Origin: Azolla caroliniana
Lineage: Eukaryota; Polypodiophyta
Direction: 5' to 3'
Length of the DNA: 64,000 nt
Assembly: GCA_043228905.1 (NCBI GenBank)
Contig: JBHGNT010000016.1
Span: forward strand, 5,580,001-5,644,000
Part shown: piece by piece, positions 1-11,847 of the stretch
How the letters are laid out: every line of letters starts with the position of its first letter
Position numbering within the stretch: the first letter of the stretch is position 1
Translations under genes and position numbers: made by a program
Notes under the pieces: generated by a model
What the model saw: the letters and a program-made list of their open reading frames with translations, nothing else
What the model was told of the DNA's origin: nothing
Database searches by the model: none

Positions 1-1190
1 ACTTTGTCACACTTTACAAGCATGTAAATGTTCATTACATAGCTATTTGATTAGTGACCATGCTAAATGCTAAATTAAACATCACCATTATATAATTTAT
101 GTTCCTCATTAGTTATTTTCTATGTCTTTCTAGTAGTAACTAGCCCACCTTTGTATTTTTTTTCATGGACATGCCAAAGACCTAGGGTTGTTGCCATGCA
201 GTGTGAAACCATGGCCTTGTATAAAAACCTCATTTCATGAAGAATACCAGACATTTTCCTTAGGTCAAGTTTTAATTCCTTTGCATGAGTGAGAGAATTG
301 TTTTAACCTCTTTTTCTCTTTTATGTCTTACTCTTAATCTCTTCTTCATTCATAATTGGTGACCATATTGAAATTGAGAATTAATCAATCGCTTGGGAAA
401 AGAATTAGTAAGAACCCCATCTCCTTCCAAGCCTAATTGTCCTTAACATAACAGATCCAAGAAACTTCCTGTCGTCCTCAGTTTTAGTGGAAGGGTGAAA
501 TGTTCGCACTACTGCTGGGAATGGCACTTTTCAGAAGTTGAAGGCATTCCTTGCTTTTTTTTTAGAGGTTATTTGGCAGTAACCTTGTTTTCAAAGATAA
601 TAAGCACTGAAATTTTAGTAAGTATGAGTAAAAATGAAATGATGAGTGATTATTTTCTAAATTTCGATAACCTCTACAAAAGAAGAGGGGCAAGGAAATA
701 ACCATCACTGGGAAAACCTCACAAAGTATCATATTTAAAGTACACTAGAGCTTTTGTAAACAGAAATATTAAAATATATTGATCAAAAAATTTATGCTTC
801 TTACTATTTGAATTTCTTTCTAACAATTTCTTACAAAGTCAGTTTTTAATGAATTTTGTTTTCAAAAGCCCCAGTTGCATGTTCAGTATGGTATTTTGGG
901 GGGTTTAACGAATATTATTTCCTTCCCCTCTTTTTTTAGAGGTTATCTAACTTGAGACAAGAATCAATCATCATCACAGTTGTTAAAATTTCAGCCCTGT
1001 GTAACTCCAAATAAAGCACATGGTGAGAACAAGGAAATGGAGAGATAGTATGCTTCATAGTCTCACTAGGAAAGTACTCACCAACTTACTGAGACCCTAA
1101 GAACGGTCAGCTATACATAGGTAAATAGAGCTTACTGTATACCACCACTCAGCCACAAGCTGTAAGCCATAATTTTATTGACCAACTTAC
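1..1190. other. AT-rich stretch without a recognisable gene
   Basis: I see no coding region, RNA gene or clear repeat boundary here. A short open frame near 495-701 has no recognisable domain and low-complexity composition. A short T-rich motif followed by 'agaggttat' occurs twice (about 555 and 938), which may be chance. Confidence 0.5.
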
Positions 1191-1194
1191 AAAT

Positions 1195-1412
1195 TGTCAA
1201 ACATCATGAATTGCACCAATTGCAGAATGTAAGGATTGAACACATGACCTTTTGGTGTCTGTAGGACAGCAATGCAAAGTAAGTCGAGAGGAAGAAATGT
1301 CTAGACCTGATAGATGTAGCTCAGTTGCTAAGGCTGTCTAACAGAAACCAAAAGGTCATGTGTTCAACCCTTACATTCTGCAATTGGTGCAATTCATGAT
1401 ATTTGACTATTG
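1195..1412. repeat. Head-to-head pair of tRNA-derived (SINE-like) repeats forming an inverted repeat
   Basis: The segment at about 1334-1412 reads as a tRNA-like head on the plus strand. It has an A-box-like 'tagctcagttg' near 1319 and a B-box-like 'ggtcatgtgttcaaccc' near 1355. Its distal part recurs in reverse complement at about 1195-1270 with only a few mismatches, separated by about 60 bases. The arms could fold into a long hairpin. A tRNA-derived SINE origin is inferred from the A/B-box layout; the tRNA parent is not identifiable. Confidence 0.6.
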
Positions 1413-2269
1413 GTACAAGGATAAATAAAATTATGGCTTACCACTAGGGTACAGGCACAAGACCAGAAAGGTAGCGATCTCCATAAACAGTCAAACTAAG
1501 GCACATTATATAAGAAAATATGGTACAGGAAGCTGATCAAAAACTGTGAATGTTCTCAAATTACTCAAAACCGGATTCAATTCCAGGGCTACATCCTGCT
1601 GAGGTTATTGAGGTTATTGGTCGTGAAAAAATTTGTCCTTGCCCTAGTTGAGGTTATTGATGGCCTCACTCTCCTGCGACACAATTATACAGGAGACAGT
1701 CTCTCTATCTCTCCATGTCAGCTTGCACTAGGAAGAGATCACCCTTAAAACTCATCCTAGTATCATTGGTTTGCAGTGGCTTGAGTTTCACAATCTAATG
1801 GTGGATTGGCGAGCTTGACCATCCACCCTGCCAAGAGTGTTGGGTGCCTCATCCTGCTTCCACTCCCATCTCTGGGTCCTTATTTTCATTCCTACAGAAT
1901 CTCTTGTTTCCTCGAAGTCTTATGCCCACCATTCCTCTTCAGGCTGATGCTTCTATTCACATAGGACTCTCCGAGACATTCCCACTCTTGTTTCTGTCCC
2001 TGGATTCATTCATGTTTTTTGTCTTAAGTATTATTTCTTCATGTCCCTCGCCTACCTTAATTCCTTCCTGTTTCCATGCAGCATCTTCAGGCTTATGCGC
2101 TCACCACTCTGGTTTTGACCAAGGAACGTAGCTGGATTTATGCTTTTGTGGCGACTCCGTTTTTCTGTGATGCTTGACACTTTTCGTTATATATCATCCT
2201 CAACATGCCCACCCACCCTTTGGAGCCCATTATGTCAACCTCACTCCTAACAAAATATAGCAATTTTTC

Positions 2270-2890
2270 CAATGTGTCTAAATGAGGGGCCCGAATCACT
2301 TTCTCTCCATTTGGACCAATCTACAAGCTTTCAGAGCCCATGCCCATCGTCCTCTGCACATACATTAGCAAAAATCTTGGAAAAGGCTTCATCCACCACT
2401 CTAAGGCCCTTCCCCAGCCACCCATCTTGTTTCCCAAAAAGAAATACAGATCACTACAGCTTTGTTTCAACTATGTGATCAAAACAAAATCTATATACCA
2501 GCAAATCTCCTTCTACACTTAGCATTGTAGATTGATACGCATAGACTTTTTTTCTTTTTCTTTTTAGCACTTACTGCCAAGCACTCTGTTGCATCCCAAC
2601 GGCCCGATCGAGTTTGCCAATGATTGGTATTCCTTACCACTGTGATCCATGAGCTTCTCAACTGTATCCAGACTTGGAGAGTCTTTTCCGAGATCAACCT
2701 ATATGGCATCTGCAACCAGGTTCATATTGAACCTGGCTGAGTGGAAGACTACCTTTCAAAACCCTCTATGGAAATTTTGAATACACACTCATGACATGTG
2801 GGCTTACTAATGTCCCAACAATCTTTCAACACATGATCAGCGACATTTTCTGGCATTCCTACTCAAATTATAGTGTTGTAGACTAATTAA
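2270..2890 (+). mobile_element. Decayed Ty3/gypsy pol (reverse transcriptase) fragment
   Basis: Translating the plus strand around 2365-2500 gives a diverged match to the start of a Ty3-type reverse transcriptase: a 'GFIHHSK' motif, then P-x-x-P-I-L-F-x-K-K and a basic/hydrophobic stretch where family members have a conserved Cys-Val-Asp-Tyr. Further on, around 2800-2880, the frame resembles the 'LTNAPxxFQHM' region followed by the segment before the YxDD box. Stops and frameshifts break it many times and no LTR is visible nearby. The region 1840-2270 may be a still more decayed upstream part of the same element, but I cannot show it. Confidence 0.5.
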
Positions 2891-3836
2891 GTAATGCATA
2901 TCTTACACTAATGAAGGCTAGCATGGAAAGAAACACAAGCTAAGGATTAGATAGAAAAGAATTCTCTTTCAATGATAAAAAGCTCGCGCCACTTGGACCA
3001 CAAACCTATTTTAAGAATTTTCATGGCTCATAATGGAAATGAACTTACTTTGCAGCCCCTATGCATAATGTCCATGAAAACAATCATCTTAATCAATATA
3101 ATATTCACAGAGAAAGTATTGTATAGCTATTTCCAAGTTAAATAATAGCATTGATAACTTTGAGGAACTTGATTTACTTCAAATTTTAGATGTGGAGTAT
3201 AACAATGACCAATCACTTATGATACCTGGGCCAATGATGGATTTGCAGTCCCTGAAAAAATCCGAAGACGTGTTGTATCACGAAAGTCACCCAAATTCAC
3301 ATATTTCAAATCTTTTGGATGGAGGAGTCCTTGAGGTTCTGAGTGTTTTATATTTTTCAATGATGGTAATGATTTTTCATTAAATACACCTGGATTGACA
3401 AGAGTGCATCTCTGCAAAAGAAATAATATTTTCAAAATAAATATAAAACACCTGGATACTCACATCTAGATATGTCTCGCAACATATTGTATGAACACAT
3501 TATAATGCTCTTAGTATAACCGATTTAGAGGGATAGCTTGAGATGCAAGGGCAAAGTACTTTTTGGATCCTCCTCTGGAAAGATTTCACATTCTTGCATA
3601 ACATGTTGAAAGAAAGAAAGAATCATATAATGAGTCCATTTGCCATCTAAAGATCTTTATCTCTTTGAGAACTCCAAATCTCCACTAGTTATCCAGCATA
3701 ATATACTTTATCATAGTGATCTTCAATTTAGCAAAGGAACAAAAATTGACCCATTCACTGTAATCCATAATAGATGGTTCTCATTTTACTTCGCCATAAT
3801 GACAGACAATTCATTCACCATAATAATGGATAAAAC
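2891..3836. other. No gene seen; left flank of the copia element
   Basis: The interval has only short unsupported open frames. Its last ~100 bases (about 3740-3836) contain 'attcattcaccataataatgg'-type sequence that resembles the repeat-rich stretch found near 10.03-10.1 kb and 10.87-10.95 kb, so an older dispersed repeat probably lies here. It is interrupted by the copia LTR at 3837. Confidence 0.4.
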
Positions 3837-4272
3837 TGTTGGCAACTCCAGAACTGCACTCTCTTTCATCTTTATTATCTCTCTTCTATATTCTCTTTCT
3901 ACCAAGATTCTTCTCTCTAGAATCTGCAACTCTTTAAATGCCTTCTCCATCTAGAATTTGCAACGCTTTAAATGCATTCTCTCTCTTTCACTTTTCCAAG
4001 ATATTCCCTTATATTCCTCATTTATTATACCTGTTTGGTAGTACAAGAGTCACTTAACTACCAAACAACCATTTCACCCATGTTCCCTAATTTTGTATAA
4101 ATAGGCTATACCAAGATCTTTTGTAAGAACTTTTATTTTTTATGTTACTTGTAAGCAGGCTCTACTCTTTGCAACTATCTTTGCTACTGCTGTCTAGCAG
4201 CCTTCTCACAGCTTGGCTGTGTGTCTATTTTTTCTAACTGTTCCATTGCTGCTATTAACAGCTTTTCTCACA
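3837..4272 (+). repeat. 5' LTR of the copia element
   Basis: The LTR opens with TGTTGG and closes with CACA before the primer site. It contains a plausible TATA box (TATAAATA, 4096-4103) with the remaining ~170 bp as R/U5. It aligns along its length to 8168-8592, including the CT-rich first third, the 'tttggtagtacaagagtcac' block and the 'ctgctattaacagc' end. Confidence 0.9.
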
Positions 4273-4284
4273 TGGTATCAGAGC
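4273..4284 (+). other. Primer-binding site (initiator-Met tRNA) of the copia element
   Basis: The sequence TGGTATCAGAGC directly follows the LTR. This is the classic plant LTR-retrotransposon primer site complementary to the 3' end of initiator methionine tRNA, and it fixes both the LTR end and the element's orientation. Confidence 0.95.
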
Positions 4285-4381
4285 AGTGAGGTCTCCATAA
4301 CCTCAGCCTGTTTTTTTTTGCCAAAGAGCACACAGACCTATCTTCTTTTCTCCCACCCTTAAGAGGAATTTTTTCTTTTCA

Positions 4382-7300
4382 TTGCAGCCTCCCTCCCAAC
4401 CCTATAGAGGAGGTTCTCTTCGCAGCCACCCTAAAGTGCTCAAGCTTCTAATGAAACGCTTCTCCATGCAAAAAGTAAAGGCAAGTGGACACAAAATGGC
4501 AACTCCTACAACAAACCCAATCCAAGACCACCAAACAACTCAGCCTACAAGGAGCTCACTTGTCATTATTGTGGCTACAAAGGTCACATTCAGCCCAATT
4601 ATCAGAAAAAGAAAAGGGACAATGCTAAGAAATCTTCTAACGAAAGTCAACCTACACCAAAATCAAACTCAGCCCACTCAGCCAAAGAAACAGTTTTCCT
4701 TGGCATTGAGGAACATTCTTCACATTTGGCTGGACCAACTACAAAGGTCACATTCAGCCCAATTGTCGGAAAAAGAAAAGGGACAATGCTAAGAAATCTT
4801 CTAACGAAAGTCAACCTACACCAAAATCAAACTCAGCCCACTCAGCCAAAGAAACAGTTCTCCTTGGCATTGAGGAACATTCTTCACATTTGGCTGGACC
4901 AACTACAAAGGTCACATTCAGCCCAATTGTCGAAAAAGAAAAGGGACAATGCTAAGAAATCTTCTACCGAAAGTCAACCTACACCGTTTTCCTTGGCATT
5001 GAGGAACATTCTTCACATTCTTCACATTTGGTTGGACCAACTACCTCAACCATTGATAAGTGGTTAGTAGACAGTGGTGCCAAACATGACTTATGACAAA
5101 TCCGTTCTACATGATGCAAAGCCTAGCTCCTCCCAAATGTGCAGAGGAGATGCCTCAAGCATTGAGGCTTTGTGTGTGGGTAATGTGTTTCTTAACACTT
5201 CTTCAAATGACGAACCTGTCGTTCTTCAAGATGTGCTACATGTGCCTCGCATCTCTGCCAACTTACCTTCGGTCTACCAAATCATTAAGCAAGGTTATGG
5301 ACTCTACTTTGATAGCTCAGTTTTGGAAGTCATTGACACCAACAACCAACGAATTGTAGCTAGTGGCACGCAAAAAGTTCCGACAGCCCCTTGGAAAAAT
5401 CCAAATCTCATCTTCTTCATGTTCTTCAAGGCTTTCACACCATGGTAGGACAAGAAAATCCCACGTTGTGGCATGCTAGGTTTGGTCATTTCAACTACGA
5501 TTCTCTTCAAAAGCTCTCCTCTTCACAGCTAGTTGCGGGTCTTCCTATTTTCAAAATTCCCCATACCCCATGTGTGGCTTGTCTTCATGCCAAGCAGCAT
5601 CGAGAGCCTTTCTCTTATCAAGCCACTCACCATGCAACATCTATCTTGGAGTTAGTGCACATGGATCATTGTGGTCCCATGAAAAGCACTACTCTTGGTG
5701 GTGCACCCTACTTCATGCTTATCATTGATAATTTCTCCCGTAAGGTTTGGGTTTATTTTCTTGTAGCTCCTGTCGAGAACGAGACATCAAAGCAAGTTCA
5801 AAAGATCAGGTCCAACAATGGTGGAGAATTTATCTTCCAAGCTTTCCATTGTTTTTGCTCTCAACAAGGCATTGCTCGCCAATTTTCTACACCCAATACT
5901 CCTCAACAAAATGGTGTTGTGGAGATGAAGAATCGGACAGTCCAAGAGATGGTTCATACAATGCTATCTCAATCTGATCTTCCTTTCTCATTTTGGGGTG
6001 ACGCTGTCAACACAGCAGTCTACATCATCAACTGCTGCCCAACAAAGCAGTTGCTCCAATGACCCCTCTAGAAGCATTTACAGATGTAAATCCCTCAGTT
6101 TCTCATTTTAAAGTTTTTTGGTTATGATGCTTATGTTCACATTTCCGATCATAAAAGGACTAAATTTGAGTCCAAAACCAAGAAATGCAAGTTTCTTGGT
6201 TATTGCACACAATCTAAAGCTTACAGGTTATGGGATTTAGAATCAAAGTTCCTAGTCATCTCTAGGGATTTTCATTTTGTGGAATCTAAGCTGGATGACT
6301 CTAGGCTTTCACCTGAGTTCACGGTTGAAATCCAGGTACTCCAGAATCTCCTACTTCAGGCGAAGATGTCTCACCTTCATGCCCCCAATCTCCTCCCACT
6401 CCTACTCAACATCTAACTTCGCCAACAATTCAAACCTCACCCTCAACTCCAATCGTTTCCCTTCTCTCTACACACCAGGTTCCACCACTTCCCAAGTGGA
6501 TTCAAGCCACCATTCGTGATTCCCATCTCTTCAATGCTGAACTTCATGAGTATACATCTGGTTCTCCGACCAACATGAAAAAAACACGCAGGTTACAACG
6601 GCCTCTTCACTCATGCAACTTTGCCTTACAGTGTGCACTGTTGTGCAATCACAAGAAACCACTACAGCAAAAGAGGCCCTTGTTCTTCCAAAGTGAAAAG
6701 CAACAATGGAAGTTGAACTTAATTCCATTGAGCGGAATCATACATGGGAGCTGGTTCCTCGGCCTCAACATAGGCAAGTCATTCGATTGAAATGGATTTT
6801 CAAGACCAAGTACCATGCTGATGGTACTCTAGATAAGCATAAGGGACGTCTAGTTGCAAAAGGCTACTCACAAGTGGAAGGAGTGGACTACGAGGAAACT
6901 TTTGCTCCAACAACAAGGTACACCTCTATTCGATGTGCGCTTGCACTTGCTGCTCACAACAAATGGCCCATCTTTCAAATGGATGTCAAGTTAGCCTTCC
7001 TTATGGTCACTTGAAAGAGGAAGTTTATGTAGAACAACCTCCAGGTTTCGAGATTTCAGCGCGGAAAAACATGGTCTACAGGTTAGACAAAGCCTTGTAT
7101 GGCTTAAAGCAAGCTCCCAAAGCTTGGCATGACAAAATTGATACCTTCTTTCTCTCCCCTTGGGTTTCAGCACTATTATGCTGACAGCAATCTCTATGTC
7201 TTTTCCCAAGATAATTTGTTATGCTTTGGTCATATTATATGTTGATGATCTTCTAATTACAGGGTCCCTTACTTCTAAAATCGAGGACCTCCACGTTGAC

Positions 7301-8110
7301 CTTAAAACCACATTCGAAATGATTGATCTAGGACTTCTCCATTACTTCATAGGTACGGAGGTCTGTCATCACATGGTGATATCTTCCTCAACCAACATAG
7401 GTATCTCAGGCAGCTCCTTGAGACCTATAGCATGTCAAATTGCAAGCCACTCTCCTGTCCAATGGATCCAAACTCAAAGCTATCTCGTGAAGACGATTCT
7501 CTCATATTTGAAGATGTCATGAAATATAGAAGGTTAATTGGGTCTCTTCTTCACTTAACTTACACCAAGCCTAATTTGTCCTATAGTGTGAGTATTCTCA
7601 GCCAATTCTCAAGTGCTCCAAGACAAAGTCATTGGCAAGCAGCTATTCGAGTTCTTGGGTATTTGGCCAACACACTCGACTATGGTCTCTCTTTTAGAGG
7701 CAGCATTGAGCTTGTTGACTACTCCGACGCTGATTGGGCAGGTGATATTGATTCTAGAAGGTCCACATCTGGCTATTGTTTTATGTTAGACTCAGGCTTA
7801 ATTTCTCAGAAAATCAAAGAAGCAAAACTCAGTTTCTACTTAAGCAATGGAAGCTGAATATCGAGCACACTTGGATACTTGCTGTGAGTTGCTATGGTTA
7901 ATGCAATTGTTTCGTCACATTGGTGTTTTACAAGACTTTCCTATTTCAGTTTTCACCGACAGCCAAACTGCATGTGCATTGGCACATAGCTCAGCATTTC
8001 ATGGTAGAACAAAACATATTGAAGTGCACTACCATTTTGTTCATGAATTAGTGAAATCACAAGTTGTCCTACTCAAGAAAATGTGGCCGATTTGTTTACT
8101 AAGCCACTTC
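4382..8110 (+). pseudogene. Copia gag-pol, broken
   Basis: The remains of one gag-pol reading frame run in order. The zinc knuckle near 4570-4615 reads C-x2-C-x4-H but its last Cys has become Tyr. A protease D-S-G-A is at 5070-5081, followed after a frameshift by a stop at 5094-5096. GAG-pre-integrase ('LWHARFGHFN' with the C-x2-C partner) lies around 5465-5600. The integrase core follows, with its first Asp in 'HMDHCGP', its second Asp replaced by Asn (5814-5816) and its Glu kept in 'NGVVEMKNRT'. About 20 residues usually found before that second Asp are missing. The reverse transcriptase ('WIFKTKYHADG' to 'YVDD') spans about 6700-7340, with a frameshift near 7005. RNase H ('YSDADWAGD', then 'MEAEYRAH', 'TDSQTACALA') ends near 8070 after another frameshift. 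The product cannot be made as one protein. Confidence 0.92.
4575..5040 (+). repeat. Three tandem copies of a 164-bp gag segment inside the copia element
   Basis: The segment starting 'ctacaaaggtcacattcag' occurs at 4575, 4739 and 4903, an exact period of 164 bp; the third copy (to 5040) is shortened by an internal deletion to 138 bp. The unit covers the second half of the gag zinc knuckle to just before the protease. As 164 is not a multiple of three, each junction changes the reading frame. The copies are nearly identical, so the triplication is recent relative to the LTR divergence, or has been homogenised. Confidence 0.9.
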
Positions 8111-8158
8111 CAACCCAAGCCATTGATCAACTCAATGTTGGACCACCGTTCTGGAGCT

Positions 8159-8167
8159 GAGAGGAGG
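8159..8167 (+). other. Polypurine tract of the copia element
   Basis: GAGAGGAGG lies directly against the start of the 3' LTR, the position expected for plus-strand DNA priming. Confidence 0.75.
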
Positions 8168-8592
8168 TGTTGGAGGGTGGCAGCTCCAGACCTGCACTCT
8201 CTTTCATCTTTATTATCTCTCTTCTACATTATCTCTCTACCTAAAGTCTTCTCTCTCTAGAATCTGCAACTCTTTAAATGCCTTCTCTCTCTTCCACTTC
8301 TTCCAAGATATTCCCTCTTATTCCTAGTACCTATTTGGTAGTACAAGAGTCACTTGACTACCAAACAACCATTTCACCCACGTTCCCCAATTTTGTATAA
8401 ATAGGCTATACGAGCCTCTTTGTAAGAACTTTATTTTTGCTGCTACTTGAAAACAGGCTCTACTCTTTGGCTATGTCTCTACTCTTTGCAACTATTTTTG
8501 CTACTGCTGTCTAACAGCCTTCTCGCAGCTTGGCTGTGTGTCTATTTTTTCTAACAATTATTCCGTTGCTGCTATTAACAGCTTTTCTCACA
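8168..8592 (+). repeat. 3' LTR of the copia element
   Basis: This is a direct repeat of 3837-4272 with the same termini. It differs by numerous substitutions and several small indels, including an extra 'ggctatgtctctactctt' duplication in the downstream part. It keeps the 'gtataaatagg' TATA region near 8394. Confidence 0.9.
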
Positions 8593-9926
8593 ATACTATA
8601 GGGCTACTCCCATCTACTTTCTGCCAAAGAGAAAGGGTGGAGTTGTGGCCAGTAAGGAAGTGGATAGCGTAAGATTTGCAAGTCTCTAACAACTGAGTTC
8701 AAATGTGGATGCATCGAGAAACACTTGGTTTGTGGAGCAAGTCAAAGGATGAGCCCAAGGAATTCGTTCTCGAACTTAAGGGATATCATATGAGAAGACT
8801 CAAGGGGGTGAAACAAAGTGCTTACACATCGTATTTCTAATCCCTTAATCTATCAGAATTTATTGTCAATTCTCGAGGTTCGAGGATGCTGGATATGAGG
8901 TAGTCTTTTGCGAGTCATGAGCTCAAATCTACAATACCACCAGCCAAAGAGTTGGGTTCCCAATATTGATCCATGTGTTGTGTGTGGATGATCTAGTTCT
9001 CTCAGGAAATATTGAGATTGATTTGGATCCAATTACATAGAGGCTGAGATTTGAGTTCAAGATGATGGATCTAGGTTTGCTGCACTTCTCTCATGTTTAT
9101 GGAGGTCAACCTGAAAGTTGTAGAAGATTGGGAGAGACAGGATAAATATCAGACATTGGCCAACAGCCTCCCTTATATTTATGCAATACAAGAGCAAAAT
9201 TAGCTTATTGATGGGAGTGTTTTCAAAGTTCACAGCAAGTTTGGATGCATCCTCCAAGGTGCTGTTATCATTCTAATTGCGCATAGGATCCAGGGAACAA
9301 TAGGTCAACTATCGGATTCTGGTTTTTCCTTGGAGACTAGAATATTTTCTTGGACAAGGAAAAAGCTACCAAGTGTCTTCTCGTCCTCAATAAATGCAGA
9401 ATACAAGGAGGCATGCTATGCAAGACATGAAGAAATGTGGCTATCAATGCTTCTAGCAGAAATCAAGATGCCAACTAAGGGGAAGCCAACACAGATATCA
9501 TATGATAGCCAGACTTGCAATATTGAGATCCAACAAAAGACAGACTCAAATGATGCAAACATTTGGGCAACTGAATGGTTGGAAAGCTCAAAGAGAATAA
9601 TGCAAGAATCCATAAAGTCAAATGATTATGGAGTTCATCACATAAAAGATGAGACAAAATCCAAATTGAATCAGATGATGTGATTGGTGTATGTAAATTG
9701 CTTGAGAGCAGTTTTGGTGTGAAGAAAACCCAACGACCCTCACATCTGCAGTCAATAGAAAGGAGGTGCATTGAATATGGTAGATGGATTAACCATTGGT
9801 TCTAACAATCCATTTACGTAAACGAGCCTTAGAATATATCATGGGTTAGCTCTCATTTCACCCATCGAATTGTATCTATATATCCTCGCTTAGGAGCACA
9901 CGAGCTCGCTCTGTTAATAAAATGTT
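8593..9926 (+). mobile_element. Older, unrelated Ty1/copia fragment (RT to RNase H, possible 3' LTR start)
   Basis: Translation of about 8960-9060 gives 'CVDDLVLSGN' followed by 'FKMMDLGLLHF', which are the YVDD box and following helix of a copia reverse transcriptase. Around 9330-9540 the frame reads like copia RNase H: 'IFSWTRKKLPSV', then 'SSSINAEYKEAC' and 'YDSQTCNIEIQ'. A purine-rich AGAAAGGAGG near 9757 is followed by TTGAATATGG, which could be a decayed 3' LTR start. Frames are broken throughout and the 5' half of the element is missing. It is a different family from the adjacent copia element. Confidence 0.7.
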
Positions 9927-10663
9927 AATCTTTGTTTTCTACATTGTCAACTCTGCGCCAAATATCTTTCTATGCATCCTCTCATTTTCAGCAGGATACA
10001 GCAAGAGGCCATCATTATTTGCCACACTATGAATGGTTCATTTGCTATAATAATGGATAATTCATTCATTATAGCAGTAGGTGATTTATACGCCATAGGA
10101 ACGAATGGAGGGTCCATTCTCCATGGTAAATGGATAATTCATATGCAATAGAAATGGATGGTTTCTTTTCTAATAATGGATGGTTTCTTCCTCCCATAAT
10201 TGTGGTGAACAAACAATCCATTACCATTACCATTCTTATGGTGAAGGAACATTCACTATTATGATGAAAGAACCATCCATATATTATGGATGGAAGAATC
10301 ACATCCATATGTTAATGCCAAAGAACCATATCCATCAAATGACGAAATCATGTTCACCCTGGTTTTGTTTTGGCCATACTAATGGATGATTTGCTTCCCT
10401 TTTGTGAAGCCACAATACAGTCTACATGCAGGAAGAGAGAGAGAAAGCTACCGTAGAGATACACAAGCGTCGGTTTGCTGAGGTCCAAGATGGGCGCCAC
10501 CGCTGCTGACATGATGATCTGGAGAGAGGTAACAATCTGTGTGTGGAAGGAGAAGAAGATGATAAGGAAGAGGAAGAGGAAGATGGGAAAAACATGGCAG
10601 AGAAGGCCATGTCTCAGCCCTCTTTCTCTCCCCTCTCTCTGTCTCTGTCTCTGTCTCTGTCTA
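9927..10663. repeat. First copy of a 737-bp direct duplication flanking an assembly gap
   Basis: Everything from 'aatctttgttttctacattg' at 9927 to the (CTCTGT)n tract at 10640-10662 recurs at 10764-11500 with a constant offset of 837. The only substitution I found is T at 10403 against C at 11240. The unit contains many ccat/atgg palindromic motifs (10020-10330) and a purine-rich stretch. On the minus strand it has a 62-codon Ser-rich open frame that superficially resembles a transit peptide. No downstream exons for it were found. Confidence 0.9.
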
Positions 10664-10763
10664 NNNNNNNNNNNNNNNNNNNNNNNNNNNNNNNNNNNNN
10701 NNNNNNNNNNNNNNNNNNNNNNNNNNNNNNNNNNNNNNNNNNNNNNNNNNNNNNNNNNNNNNN
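10664..10763. other. Assembly gap, exactly 100 N
   Basis: The run of N is exactly 100 long, the usual placeholder for a gap of unknown size. It falls inside a (CTCTGT)n microsatellite between the two copies of the duplicated unit. Confidence 0.98.
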
Positions 10764-11500
10764 AATCTTTGTTTTCTACATTGTCAACTCTGCGCCAAAT
10801 ATCTTTCTATGCATCCTCTCATTTTCAGCAGGATACAGCAAGAGGCCATCATTATTTGCCACACTATGAATGGTTCATTTGCTATAATAATGGATAATTC
10901 ATTCATTATAGCAGTAGGTGATTTATACGCCATAGGAACGAATGGAGGGTCCATTCTCCATGGTAAATGGATAATTCATATGCAATAGAAATGGATGGTT
11001 TCTTTTCTAATAATGGATGGTTTCTTCCTCCCATAATTGTGGTGAACAAACAATCCATTACCATTACCATTCTTATGGTGAAGGAACATTCACTATTATG
11101 ATGAAAGAACCATCCATATATTATGGATGGAAGAATCACATCCATATGTTAATGCCAAAGAACCATATCCATCAAATGACGAAATCATGTTCACCCTGGT
11201 TTTGTTTTGGCCATACTAATGGATGATTTGCTTCCCTTTCGTGAAGCCACAATACAGTCTACATGCAGGAAGAGAGAGAGAAAGCTACCGTAGAGATACA
11301 CAAGCGTCGGTTTGCTGAGGTCCAAGATGGGCGCCACCGCTGCTGACATGATGATCTGGAGAGAGGTAACAATCTGTGTGTGGAAGGAGAAGAAGATGAT
11401 AAGGAAGAGGAAGAGGAAGATGGGAAAAACATGGCAGAGAAGGCCATGTCTCAGCCCTCTTTCTCTCCCCTCTCTCTGTCTCTGTCTCTGTCTCTGTCTC
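10764..11500. repeat. Second copy of the 737-bp duplication
   Basis: It is the partner of 9927-10663. Here the (CTCTGT)n tract is followed by unique sequence ('gaatgatctgctacagg'), so this copy shows the true right flank, while the first copy shows the true left flank. Confidence 0.9.
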
Positions 11501-11847
11501 TGTCTGAATGATCTGCTACAGGCGCACAAACATATACATACATACAGACACACACATTGATGATGCTTTGATTTTCTGTGTTTAAAGAAGAAATCAAATT
11601 CTCTGAGAATTTCTGTTTGTTTTTTTTTTTTATCTCCCCCCAAATTAACACACAAAACACAATGTTTTCCTCCTTATCTTCTCTCTTCTTATCAATCACA
11701 TTTATCTTCTCCTTTCTTATCAATCGGATTTATCTTCTCTCTTCTTATCGATCGGAAGTTCCGGTCATTCAATAATGAGCATTTATAGGGGGGGCAAATC
11801 GGAAATTACAGTAAACGAGTCGGAGGGGTCCTCTTGGGATTTCTCTG

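Larger units (their letters stand above)
3837..8592 (+). mobile_element. Ty1/copia LTR retrotransposon, non-autonomous remnant with both LTRs
   Basis: Two direct repeats begin with TGTTGG and end in CTCACA (3837-4272 and 8168-8592). The left one is followed at once by a primer-binding site complementary to initiator-Met tRNA, and the right one is preceded by a purine tract. Between them the plus strand encodes, in the copia order, gag with a zinc knuckle, protease, GAG-pre-integrase/integrase, reverse transcriptase and RNase H. The coding region is broken by several frameshifts and stops. The LTRs differ by many substitutions and indels, more than those of the chromovirus at 40-46 kb, so this copy looks older. 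The 5-bp flanks (3832-3836 aaaac; 8593-8597 atact) do not form a convincing target-site duplication, so either the flanks have diverged or the ends derive from recombination between copies. Confidence 0.93.

Noticed and set aside
3832-8597. Target-site duplication for the copia element
   Set aside because: The flanks aaaac and atact share too few positions to call a duplication.
10422-10610. Ser-rich 62-codon minus-strand frame resembling a chloroplast transit peptide (also at 11259-11447)
   Set aside because: No downstream exon with a recognisable domain follows in either copy, the sequence lies next to CT-rich low-complexity DNA, and the plus strand is also open; I cannot support a gene.
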